Source of the DNA: Phenylobacterium aquaticum
Lineage (GTDB): Bacteria > Pseudomonadota > Alphaproteobacteria > Caulobacterales > Caulobacteraceae
Assembly: GCF_947378715.1 (NCBI RefSeq)
Contig: NZ_CANCLE010000146.1
Coordinates: 1-10,230 of the forward strand
DNA length: 10,230 bases
Direction of reading: 5' to 3'
The position numbers and the translations under genes were made by a program. A model generated the notes under the pieces. That model was not told where the DNA came from. It did no database searches and saw only the letters and a program-made list of their open reading frames with translations. Position 1 is the first letter of the stretch. Every line of letters begins with the position of its first letter. This document shows, in pieces, positions 1 through 5,647 of the stretch.

Positions 1-324
1 CGCCCACACCGCCAACAGCGTCGGGATCCGCAGGGCCAGGTCCGACCGCCCGGCCAGCCCGCTCCACAGCCGCTCGATCAGGTAGAAGGCCGGGCCGTTG
101 GAATCCAGATAGACCTGCCGCCAGAAGCTCGCCCCGTCGGGGCGCGAGACGATGGACAGGGTGAAGGCCTCGTCGAACCACAGGGGCTCGGTCATGGCGA
201 ACGCCAGCCGCGCCGCGCCCAGCAGCAGGGCCGCCAGGCCAAGGGCCACGGCCGCCAGCACCATCGGCCTCGCGTTCCAGGTCGGCGCCTGCCTCTGATC
301 GATCATCGCCCGCCCCGCGTCCAT
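1..324 (-). CDS. GT-C / family 39-like membrane glycosyltransferase, N-terminal part (cut by window edge)
   Basis: About 108 N-terminal residues of a polytopic membrane protein that runs off the left edge. A hydrophobic helix at residues 21-43 is followed by EPLWFDEAFT (47-56). In GT-C glycosyltransferases of the PMT/ArnT kind, an acidic pair in this first extracytoplasmic loop (here D51-E52) is the catalytic site. The next stretch, SNGPAFYLIERLW (75-87), then SDLALRIPTLLA (94-105), is also typical of bacterial family 39-like proteins, which move a sugar from a polyprenyl-phosphate carrier onto a lipid, glycan or protein outside the inner membrane. Sugar and acceptor cannot be told. The start at 324 has GAGGGG 11 bp upstream; an in-frame ATG at 306 is a close alternative and keeps the whole helix. 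It diverges from the hydroxylase-family gene at 458. Confidence 0.72.
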   Translation of the reverse strand, partial: MDAGRAMIDQRQAPTWNARPMVLAAVALGLAALLLGAARLAFAMTEPLWFDEAFTLSIVSRPDGASFWRQVYLDSNGPAFYLIERLWSGLAGRSDLALRIPTLLAVWA

Positions 325-395
325 CCGCTCGGACACCCCTCGGCGCCCAGGGTTATCAAGAGGTTAAGCCTAGGCCTTCGTGCGCCACTTAAGAC

Positions 396-421
396 TTGCG
401 TAGAGTCTCTCGGGCTAGGTT
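396..421 (+). promoter_or_regulatory. Candidate sigma-73-type promoter for the hydroxylase-family gene
   Basis: TTGCGTA (396-402) and GCTAGGTT (414-421) are separated by 11 bp. They resemble the Caulobacter housekeeping consensus TTGACGS, 10-14 bp, GCTANAWC: the -10 keeps GCTA and one of the W positions, while the -35 is a weaker match. Transcription would begin near 428, leaving a leader of about 30 nt before the ATG at 458. A small inverted repeat, AGACT at 392-396 and AGTCT at 404-408, overlaps the -35 region. The call rests on motif similarity only. Confidence 0.35.
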
Positions 422-457
422 CGTCGCCAGGATTTCCGATCGGACGCGAGCCCCAGA

Positions 458-1279
458 ATGTCCCTGCCCCCGGCCCTCGCGGCCTATCTGAACCAGGCCC
501 TGGAACTCGGCCTGATGGCGCTGGGGTTCTTCATCCTCTCCCTGATGGTCAAGGGCGCGCGGGCGATTTCAGACGCCCGGGCCGCCGCCTCCGAGACCCG
601 CAACAACCTCGCCCTCTATGTGCTGGACACCCTGACTGTCGCGCCTGCCCTGACGCTGGCCACCGCCACCCTCTACGCCCTGATGCACGCGCCCGGCGCG
701 GTCTATGCCGGCGAGGTGGTCTGGGCCCGGATCGGGCCGATCGGCACGGGGATCGCCGCCATCGCGATCTGCGACTTCCTCGGCTACTGCAATCACCGGC
801 TCTATCACACCGCCCTGCTCTGGCCGTCCCACGCCATCCACCACAGCGACACCAAGCTGAGCTGGCTCAGCCTGTTGCGCATGCATCCCTTCGACCGCCT
901 GGGCACCCTGATCGACCTGCTGGGCATGGTGGCGCTGGGCCTGCCCGACTGGGCGGTCATCCTGGCCGTGGCCGTGCGCCACTACTGGGGCCACATGATC
1001 CACGCCGACGTGCCCTGGACCCTGGGCCCGCTGGAGAAGGTGTTCATCTCCCCGGCCATGCACCGCTGGCATCACGCCCTGGAGCAACGGGGTTCGGGGG
1101 TGAACTTCGCCACCGTGTTTTCGCTCTATGACCGGCTTTTCGGCACCTATTACGCCCCCGGCCCCTGCCTTACCCCCACGGGGATCGATGACGAGGTCGC
1201 CCCGGGCGTGATCGGCCAATATCTGCACCCCCTGCGGACCTGGTTCCCGGTCCTCAGGACCCCCGCCGCCGCAAGCTGA
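458..1279 (+). CDS. Sterol desaturase / fatty acid hydroxylase superfamily membrane protein
   Basis: A 273-aa inner-membrane protein with the three histidine clusters of the di-iron fatty acid hydroxylase superfamily (PF04116). HRLYH is at 113-117, HAIHH at 125-129 and HRWHH at 202-206; extra histidines lie at 143 (RMHPFD), 175, 179 and 182. The clusters would hold a non-haem di-iron centre that uses O2 to hydroxylate or desaturate a lipid. Hydrophobic helices lie near residues 12-30, 55-78, 92-112 and 150-175. Length and layout fit the family, and all clusters look intact. The substrate cannot be read from sequence; bacterial members act on carotenoids, sterol-like lipids, ornithine lipids and acyl chains. 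The ATG at 458 lacks a strong ribosome-binding site but is the first start after the candidate promoter. Confidence 0.9.
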   Translation: MSLPPALAAYLNQALELGLMALGFFILSLMVKGARAISDARAAASETRNNLALYVLDTLTVAPALTLATATLYALMHAPGAVYAGEVVWARIGPIGTGIAAIAICDFLGYCNHRLYHTALLWPSHAIHHSDTKLSWLSLLRMHPFDRLGTLIDLLGMVALGLPDWAVILAVAVRHYWGHMIHADVPWTLGPLEKVFISPAMHRWHHALEQRGSGVNFATVFSLYDRLFGTYYAPGPCLTPTGIDDEVAPGVIGQYLHPLRTWFPVLRTPAAAS

Positions 1280-1319
1280 TCACCGGCCCGGGCGTCGCGA
1301 CGGTTGACCCCCGCCCCAG

Positions 1320-1751
1320 ATGCCGCACCATCGGCTCATGACCCGCACGGTCCTCATCTGGGCGCTGATCCTGGCCGCCGGGGCCTTCGTCCTGCGCTGG
1401 ATGGAATATCAGTATCTGGCCCGGGTGTTCTCCTGGCGGATCTATGTGGCGGTCATCGGCGCCGCCTTCGCCGCCGGCGGGGTCTGGGTGGGATGGAAGC
1501 TGGCCGCCCGGTCACGCCCCGCACCGTTCCAGCGCAACCTCGCCGCCCAGGCCGCCCTCGGCGTCACCGGCCAGGAAATGAAGGTGCTGGAGCAACTGGC
1601 CGCCGGTCGCTCCAACAAGGAGATCGCCCTGGCCCTCGGCCTGTCGCCCAACACCATCAAGACCCATATCGCCAACCTGTTCGCCAAGCTGGACGTGGCC
1701 CGCCGCACCCAGGCCCTGGGCAAGGCCCGCGACCTGCACCTGATCCCCTGA
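1320..1751 (+). CDS. Membrane-anchored LuxR-type HTH transcriptional regulator
   Basis: A 143-aa protein with two hydrophobic helices at about residues 9-27 and 40-60, then a basic linker, then a LuxR/GerE helix-turn-helix at about 80-138. The HTH begins LGVTGQEMKVLEQLAAGRSN and carries the family core NKEIALALGLSPNTIKTHI (99-117), so DNA binding is very likely. There is no receiver, PAS or autoinducer domain, so it is a membrane-tethered one-component regulator rather than a response regulator. The membrane helices probably pass a signal to the HTH or keep it at the membrane. It starts 40 bp after the hydroxylase gene and precedes the DUF4199 gene, a likely partner. Neither ATG 1320 nor the in-frame ATG 1338 has a good ribosome-binding site; a stop lies just upstream in frame, so the start is not earlier. 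Confidence 0.85.
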   Translation: MPHHRLMTRTVLIWALILAAGAFVLRWMEYQYLARVFSWRIYVAVIGAAFAAGGVWVGWKLAARSRPAPFQRNLAAQAALGVTGQEMKVLEQLAAGRSNKEIALALGLSPNTIKTHIANLFAKLDVARRTQALGKARDLHLIP

Positions 1752-1852
1752 TCACCCCTTTGGACGGGTCAGACCGTCGAATTCACCCTTTCGGGCGATA
1801 CCGTGGGCCTCGCCCAATGGTCAGGCTTGGGTCATCTTGAACCCCGCGCTCC

Positions 1853-1858
1853 AGGGAG
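1853..1858 (+). promoter_or_regulatory. Ribosome-binding site fixing the DUF4199 start
   Basis: AGGGAG lies 7 bp before the ATG at 1866. This favours 1866 over an in-frame ATG at 1803, which would add 21 mostly polar residues before the first membrane helix. Confidence 0.7.
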
Positions 1859-1865
1859 CCCCGGC

Positions 1866-2408
1866 ATGACCCGCTATATCCTCACCTACGGCCTGATCTC
1901 GGGCCTCGTCGTCATCTTCGGCATTCTCGGCACGATCCTCGCCTCCCATGGCGGCCCGCCCCATTCCGACCTCTGGCTGGGCTATCTGATCATGCTGGTC
2001 GCCCTGTCCGCGATCCTGGTGGGGGTGAAGCAGTATCGCGACCAGGTGCTGGGTGGCGTCATCGGCTTCGTCCCGGCCCTGGGGCTCGGCCTGGCCATCG
2101 CTGCGGTCGCCGGCCTCGCCTATGTGGCGGTCTGGGAGGTCTATCTGGCCGTCACCCACTACGCCTTCATGGACCTCTATATCGCCCAGGCCCTGGCGGC
2201 CAAGCGCGCCGCTGGCGTCACGGGCGCGGCCTACGCCAAACTCGCCGCCCAGATGGAGATCATGCGGGTGCAGTACGCCAACCCGCTCTACCGCCTGCCC
2301 ATGACCTTCGCCGAGATCTTCCCCGTCGGCCTGGTCATCGCCCTGATCAGCGCCGCCCTGGTCCGCAACCCGAAGTTCCTGCCGGCGCGGTCGCGGCCGG
2401 TCAGCTAG
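1866..2408 (+). CDS. DUF4199 domain membrane protein
   Basis: A 180-aa protein with four predicted membrane helices at about residues 8-27, 36-55, 66-92 and 146-168. The layout fits DUF4199: an opening helix (RYILTYGLISGLVVI), a second helix ending in VGVKQYRD (52-59), GGVIGFVPALGLG (63-75), and an amphipathic stretch before the last helix. The family's biochemical role is not known. It follows the membrane-anchored LuxR-type regulator by 114 bp on the same strand, so it may sense or hold that regulator, or be its target. That link is inference from position. The last codons run directly into the palindromic element at 2410. Confidence 0.8.
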   Translation: MTRYILTYGLISGLVVIFGILGTILASHGGPPHSDLWLGYLIMLVALSAILVGVKQYRDQVLGGVIGFVPALGLGLAIAAVAGLAYVAVWEVYLAVTHYAFMDLYIAQALAAKRAAGVTGAAYAKLAAQMEIMRVQYANPLYRLPMTFAEIFPVGLVIALISAALVRNPKFLPARSRPVS

Positions 2409-2409
2409 A

Positions 2410-2559
2410 GCGCTGCTCCCCCTCTGGGGGGCTGTCGGCGAAGCCGGCTGAGGGGGCCGGCCCGAAGGGACGGACGCTGCTTGTCCGCCCCAACCGCCCT
2501 CGAGAGAGGGCGGCCCCCTCAGCCCCTCCGGGGCAGCTCCCCCACGAGGGGAGCAGCGC
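2410..2559. repeat. 150-bp multi-hairpin inverted-repeat element (REP/BIME- or MITE-like)
   Basis: The ends are inverted repeats: GCGCTGCTCCCCCTC at 2410-2424 pairs with GAGGGGAGCAGCGC at 2546-2559, with one extra C on the left. Inside, GGCTGAGGGGGCC (2446-2458) is perfectly complementary to GGCCCCCTCAGCC (2512-2524). Two further small hairpins sit between them: CGGAC/GTCCG at 2471-2487 and CCGCCCTC/GAGGGCGG at 2494-2513 with a GAGA loop. The whole can fold as a branched cruciform or RNA. No convincing gene lies in it and there is no transposase. It sits just after the DUF4199 stop codon, so it could end or stabilise that transcript. Such GC-rich palindromes are usually dispersed repeats, but copy number cannot be judged here. 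Confidence 0.75.
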
Positions 2560-2621
2560 GTTCCCCCCTTCCCAAGGTCCCATTCCAGGCGCATGATTTC
2601 CCCAAGGGAAATCAGAACAAT

Positions 2622-2628
2622 GGGAGGA
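2622..2628 (+). promoter_or_regulatory. Ribosome-binding site fixing the oxidase subunit IV start
   Basis: GGGAGGA lies 6 bp before the ATG at 2635, a near-ideal signal. It rules out the in-frame ATG at 2593. Confidence 0.75.
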
Positions 2629-2634
2629 AACCTT

Positions 2635-2889
2635 ATGGCGTCCGAGTTCCCGATTCACACCCCCGAGGTCCTGGACCACGAGCGCGCCTACCATGCCTTC
2701 AACATGGTGCTGCGATGGTCGATGCTGCTGCTGGCGACCCTCATCTCGACCCTCACCCTCTGGTTCGCCACCCCCGTCGGATTCTGGGGCGCGGCGCTGA
2801 TCGGGGCCGTGGTCTTCGCCCTGGGCTATGTCTTCCTGGTCCGCCACGAGGCCCATCAGCCCCTCGACGTCTGGACCGAGGGCCGCTGA
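2635..2889 (+). CDS. aa3-type cytochrome c oxidase subunit IV-like small membrane protein
   Basis: An 84-aa protein with a polar N-terminus, the motif DHERAYHAFNMVLRWSM (14-30), then two helices at about 24-45 and 49-69 and a short polar tail. The first half resembles the bacterial aa3-type cytochrome c oxidase subunit IV family (PF07835), a small helix packed against the catalytic subunits of the terminal oxidase. Typical members have about 40-70 residues and one helix, so the second helix is an extension. No other oxidase subunits are nearby; in alphaproteobacteria this subunit is often encoded away from the main cox cluster. The start is set by the strong GGGAGGA site. A different two-helix protein of unknown role is the main alternative. 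Confidence 0.65.
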   Translation: MASEFPIHTPEVLDHERAYHAFNMVLRWSMLLLATLISTLTLWFATPVGFWGAALIGAVVFALGYVFLVRHEAHQPLDVWTEGR

Positions 2890-2966
2890 GGCCGACCCGT
2901 TTCTGACGGCCACGCATCCCTTCACCGTCCCAGGCGTTGGTTCGCTCAGGAACGGAGACCACTGCT

Positions 2967-3356
2967 ATGCGACGTATCTTGATGATGGCCGGGCTGGCTG
3001 TGCTGATCGCCACGCCTTCCCTGGCCCAGGCCAGGACCTATTGCGACCAGAACGGCCACGACCGGCGCGTCGCCGGAACCGTGCTGGGCGCGGTCGGCGG
3101 GGCCCTGATCGGCAACGCGGTCTCTCACCGCAACGGCGCCCTGATCGGCGGCCTCGGCGGCGCCGTGGTCGGCAATCAGCTGGCCCGCACCAAATGCTAC
3201 AATCGGCCCCAGGCCGCCTATCGCAGCAGCGGCCGGGTCTATGCCCGCCCCTACAACAGCGAATATGTCCAGGCCGGCAACTGCCACATCGAGTCCCGCG
3301 CCTATTACGACGACCGCGGCCAACTGGTCCAACAGCCGACCCGCGTCTGCGAATAG
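2967..3356 (+). CDS. Secreted glycine-zipper protein (17 kDa surface antigen-like)
   Basis: A 129-aa protein with a signal peptide (MRRILMMAGLAVLIATPSLAQA), probably cut near residue 20-22. A glycine zipper spans about 37-70 in two similar halves, GAVGGALIGN (41-50) and GGLGGAVVGN (61-70), as in the Rickettsia 17 kDa antigen/glycine-zipper 2TM families. A tyrosine-rich C-terminal part follows. Cysteines at 26, 77, 106 and 128 could form two disulfides in the periplasm. There is no lipobox cysteine at the cleavage site. Such proteins associate with the outer membrane and often play a role in envelope integrity, but the exact function is unknown. The start at 2967 has ACGGAGAC upstream and opens directly on the signal peptide; an in-frame ATG at 2937 adds ten residues. 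It is followed after 8 bp by a lipoprotein gene. Confidence 0.8.
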   Translation: MRRILMMAGLAVLIATPSLAQARTYCDQNGHDRRVAGTVLGAVGGALIGNAVSHRNGALIGGLGGAVVGNQLARTKCYNRPQAAYRSSGRVYARPYNSEYVQAGNCHIESRAYYDDRGQLVQQPTRVCE

Positions 3357-3364
3357 GCGTGGCC

Positions 3365-3823
3365 ATGACCCCCGTCCGCCTGCTGCCCCTGGTCGCGCTC
3401 ATGGGGCTCGCCGCCTGCGGTGAGCCCGTCGCCAAGGGGATCTGCACCCCCTTCCCCAACGCGACCGCCGCCACGGCCTCCGGAGCTCCGGCTCCGGCCA
3501 CAGCCGCCAGCGATCCGGCCGCGCCGGTCGAGGATTGCGTGCATCGCTGGGCCTACAGCCTGGCGGGCGCGAAGGACTCCGCCGACCAGGTGGCCCTGGC
3601 CACCGTCGCCGCCTGTTCGGGCCAGCTCTCCCGCTGGAACCAGCAGGCCATGGCGCCCGCGACCGGGGCTTCCACCCAGGCCGAGGCGGTCAGCCTGATC
3701 ACCGGCGATCCCACCGGCCCGATCGCGGCGCACCACGACTTCGCCGCCTCCCGCGCCCTGTTCTATGTCGTCCAGGCCCGGGCCGGCCATTGCGCCCCGC
3801 CACCGCCGCCCAAGCCGGGCTAG
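3365..3823 (+). CDS. Lipoprotein of unknown function
   Basis: A 152-aa protein whose first 18 residues form a lipoprotein signal with lipobox LAAC (C18). G19-E20 after the cysteine gives no inner-membrane retention aspartate, which by the E. coli rule points to the outer membrane. An Ala/Pro-rich linker (about 33-55) leads to a small domain from C58 to the end with VHRWAYSLA (59-67), AACSGQLSRWN (82-92) and a HDFAASRALFYVVQARAGHC block. Mature cysteines at 27, 58, 84 and near 146 suggest disulfides. The tail is proline-rich. I do not recognise the domain. It starts 8 bp after the glycine-zipper gene, so the two are very likely one operon. The same reading frame is open far upstream, but that is overlap with other genes; the lipobox sets the start. 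Confidence 0.75.
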   Translation: MTPVRLLPLVALMGLAACGEPVAKGICTPFPNATAATASGAPAPATAASDPAAPVEDCVHRWAYSLAGAKDSADQVALATVAACSGQLSRWNQQAMAPATGASTQAEAVSLITGDPTGPIAAHHDFAASRALFYVVQARAGHCAPPPPPKPG

Positions 3824-3937
3824 AGCCTACCTCCCCAGGCGCGCGCCGGATGCGGCGGCGTCCCCGAATGCAAGCTCTCTGATCTACCGAAGCGCGATCT
3901 GTGGCGCTATGATCCTGGGGCGAGCATGGAGGAAGAC

Positions 3938-4324
3938 ATGGCCGAAGCCCTGCGTGAGGTGCCGCCCTATTTCAAGACCAAGCTGAGAACCTGGGTGCGC
4001 TGGCAACAGGCGTTCGGCGCCGTGAACGCCAGCCTGGGCGGGACCTCGGTTGTCTGCTCCGTGCTGATTGGCGCCAATACCGCCAAGCCATTCATGGACG
4101 CGCCCTGGGCCATGACCTTGTCTGCGGCGGCGGCCCTGGCCACCTTCCTGGTCAGCATCCTCAACGCCAAGCAATACAACATCGCCTTTGAGCAGGCGGC
4201 GCGCGAGCTGGAGGCCGCCATCGCCATCTACCGGGTGGATGACAGCGTCGCCCTGCGCACCCTGGCCGACGCCGAGGTGCGCGGCCTGGCCTTGCTCAAT
4301 CGGACCCGACCCGACAAGTCTTGA
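3938..4324 (+). CDS. Small two-TM protein, possibly DUF4231/SLATT-like
   Basis: A 128-aa protein with a polar N-terminal helix (residues 1-25, with YFKTKLRTWVRWQQ at 11-24), two membrane helices at about 28-47 and 58-77, and a C-terminal amphipathic helix (about 80-120) that begins NAKQYNIAFEQAARELEAAI. This order of cytosolic helix, hairpin of two TMs and long cytosolic helix is that of the DUF4231/SLATT superfamily, whose members include predicted pore-forming effectors of nucleotide-signalling defence systems as well as standalone proteins. The match is by architecture only. No nucleotide cyclase, SLOG or other defence partner is next to it, so a defence role is not supported. The start at 3938 has GGAGG 5 bp upstream; an ATG at 3926 is an alternative that adds four residues. 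Confidence 0.5.
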   Translation: MAEALREVPPYFKTKLRTWVRWQQAFGAVNASLGGTSVVCSVLIGANTAKPFMDAPWAMTLSAAAALATFLVSILNAKQYNIAFEQAARELEAAIAIYRVDDSVALRTLADAEVRGLALLNRTRPDKS

Positions 4325-4337
4325 TCCCGGGACATGG

Positions 4338-4356
4338 CGGGGCTTCGTCGGCCCCG
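4338..4356. terminator. Possible bidirectional terminator hairpin between convergent genes
   Basis: CGGGGC (4338-4343) and GCCCCG (4351-4356) form a 6-bp GC stem with a 7-nt loop. It lies in the 49-bp gap between the convergent two-TM gene and the VIT-family gene. There is no T-run on either side, so it is a weak candidate. Confidence 0.3.
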
Positions 4357-4373
4357 TTCACTGCCGCACTCAC

Positions 4374-5069
4374 CTAGCCCGCCGCCACCCCGAACAGGGC
4401 CCCGACCCCGGCGGTGAGGGCCATGGCGAAGGCGCCCCAGAAGGTCACCCTCAGGGTGGCTTTCAAAACTCCCGCCCCGCCGGCCCGGGCGCCCACCGCC
4501 CCCAGCAGGGCCAGGAACGCCAGCGACGCCGCGCTCACCGCCCAGGTCAGCCCGCCCATCGGGGCCACCGCCGCCACCGCCAGCGGCAGGGCCGCGCCCA
4601 CGGAAAAGGTCGCCGCCGAGGTCAGGGCCGCCTGCACCGGCCGCGCGGTGGTGTGTTCGGAAATGCCCAGCTCGTCGCGGGCGTGGGCGGCGAGCGCGTC
4701 GCCGGCCATCAGCTGGTCGGCCACCTGCCGCGCCAGCGCCAGTTCCAGCCCCCGGCTCACATAGATCTGGGCCAGCTCCTCACGCTCGGCCTTCGGATCG
4801 GCGGCCAGCTCCCCGCGCTCGCGGGCCAGGTCGGCTTCCTCGGTGTCCGACTGCGAGCTGACCGAGACATATTCCCCGGCCGCCATCGACATGGCCCCGG
4901 CCACCAGCCCGGCCAGGCCCGCCACCAGCACCGGCTGGCGCGACGCGCTGGCCGCCGCCACGCCAACGATCAGACTGGCCGTCGAGACGATCCCGTCATT
5001 GGCCCCCAGCACGGCGGCCCGCAGCCAGCCGATCCGCGCCACCAGATGCCGTTCCATATGCCGCGCCAT
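4374..5069 (-). CDS. VIT/CCC1 family iron/manganese transporter
   Basis: A 231-aa inner-membrane protein of the VIT1/CCC1 family, which exports Fe2+ or Mn2+ from the cytosol in exchange for protons. Helix 1 carries LGANDGIVSTASLIVG (21-36) with D25; helix 2 carries AGAMSMAAGEYVSV (57-70) with M60, M62 and E66. These are the family's signature transport-path residues. An acidic cytosolic segment (about 74-130), with several glutamates in the ARERGELAADPKAEREELAQ region, corresponds to the metal-binding domain that plant VIT1 uses to collect ions. Three further helices fill 150-229. The length is normal for bacterial VIT proteins. The ATG at 5069 has GGAG 7 bp upstream. It probably protects against iron or manganese excess; no Fur- or Mnt-type box was identified. 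Confidence 0.9.
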   Translation of the reverse strand: MARHMERHLVARIGWLRAAVLGANDGIVSTASLIVGVAAASASRQPVLVAGLAGLVAGAMSMAAGEYVSVSSQSDTEEADLARERGELAADPKAEREELAQIYVSRGLELALARQVADQLMAGDALAAHARDELGISEHTTARPVQAALTSAATFSVGAALPLAVAAVAPMGGLTWAVSAASLAFLALLGAVGARAGGAGVLKATLRVTFWGAFAMALTAGVGALFGVAAG

Positions 5070-5139
5070 GCGAGATCTCCGTTAAAGCTCTGCCCGGTCT
5101 AGTCGTTCAGCCGTCCCGCCGCCCCGACCCGGATCAAAT

Positions 5140-5520
5140 TCAGCCCCGCGCCAGCATCTCGCCCATCTTCTGGTGCAGCATGTTGATGGCCTTCAGCGGC
5201 CGGACCATCACCTTGAAGCGGGTGATCCTGTCGGCCTCGTCCCACCAGATCATGTCCACCCCATTGACCGCGATCCCGTCGAGGTCGCAGGCGAACTCCA
5301 GCACCGCCGAGCGCTCCGCGGTCCATTCGCCCAGATAGCGGAAAGTCCCATTGTTCAACAGCGACATGGCGCTCGCCAGATACTTGGCGGTGATCGCCTT
5401 GCCGACCTGGGGGGTGTGCACCACCGGGCTCTCGAACACCGCCCCCTCGGCCAGCAGGTCATCGAGGCCGGCATAGTCGCGCGCCTCGATCAGGGCGTGC
5501 CAGGCGTGCAGGGCGGTCAT
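5140..5520 (-). CDS. NTF2-like / SnoaL-like protein
   Basis: A 126-aa soluble protein with the order of an NTF2-like cone: an opening helix (HAWHALIEARDYAGLDDLLA, 5-24), AVFESPVVHTPQVGKAI (27-43), a second helix, then strands ending in VDMIWWDEADRITRFKVMVR (88-107) and PLKAINMLHQKM. The WDEADRITRFKVMVRP block is typical of the SnoaL-like/nuclear transport factor 2 family. Members include small isomerases, hydrolases and ligand-binding proteins; no catalytic residue set identifies a reaction here. GGAG lies 9 bp before the ATG. It is 70 bp upstream of the VIT-family gene on the same strand, so co-transcription is possible but there is no functional link. Confidence 0.82.
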   Translation of the reverse strand: MTALHAWHALIEARDYAGLDDLLAEGAVFESPVVHTPQVGKAITAKYLASAMSLLNNGTFRYLGEWTAERSAVLEFACDLDGIAVNGVDMIWWDEADRITRFKVMVRPLKAINMLHQKMGEMLARG

Positions 5521-5647
5521 GGGCGAAACTCCGGCTCAGGTCTGACCGCAGCGTACCAATTGTCGCGGGACGAGGCGAATGGGCTGGTTGGACCTTGGCC
5601 TTGCGGCCCGGCCGTGCTTCTCAGCCCCCTCAAGTGCGGGGACGGGC

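Noticed and set aside
368..375. GCCTAGGC palindrome as an operator
   Set aside because: Only 8 bp, a length expected by chance in this DNA, with no second copy nearby.
1304..1840. A 178-codon plus-strand frame overlapping the LuxR-type regulator
   Set aside because: Its translation is Arg/Pro/Gly-rich with no domain, while the overlapping frame has a clear LuxR HTH and membrane helices.
2401..2925. A 174-codon minus-strand frame across the palindromic element
   Set aside because: It covers the hairpin element and the antisense of the oxidase subunit gene; no ribosome-binding site or domain was seen.
2828..3364. Upstream extension of the lipoprotein frame
   Set aside because: The frame stays open by chance through two other genes; the lipobox signal peptide at 3365 marks the real start.
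4188..5102. A 304-codon plus-strand frame opposite the VIT-family gene
   Set aside because: The translation is Arg/Gly/His-rich without motifs, whereas the minus strand encodes an intact transporter.
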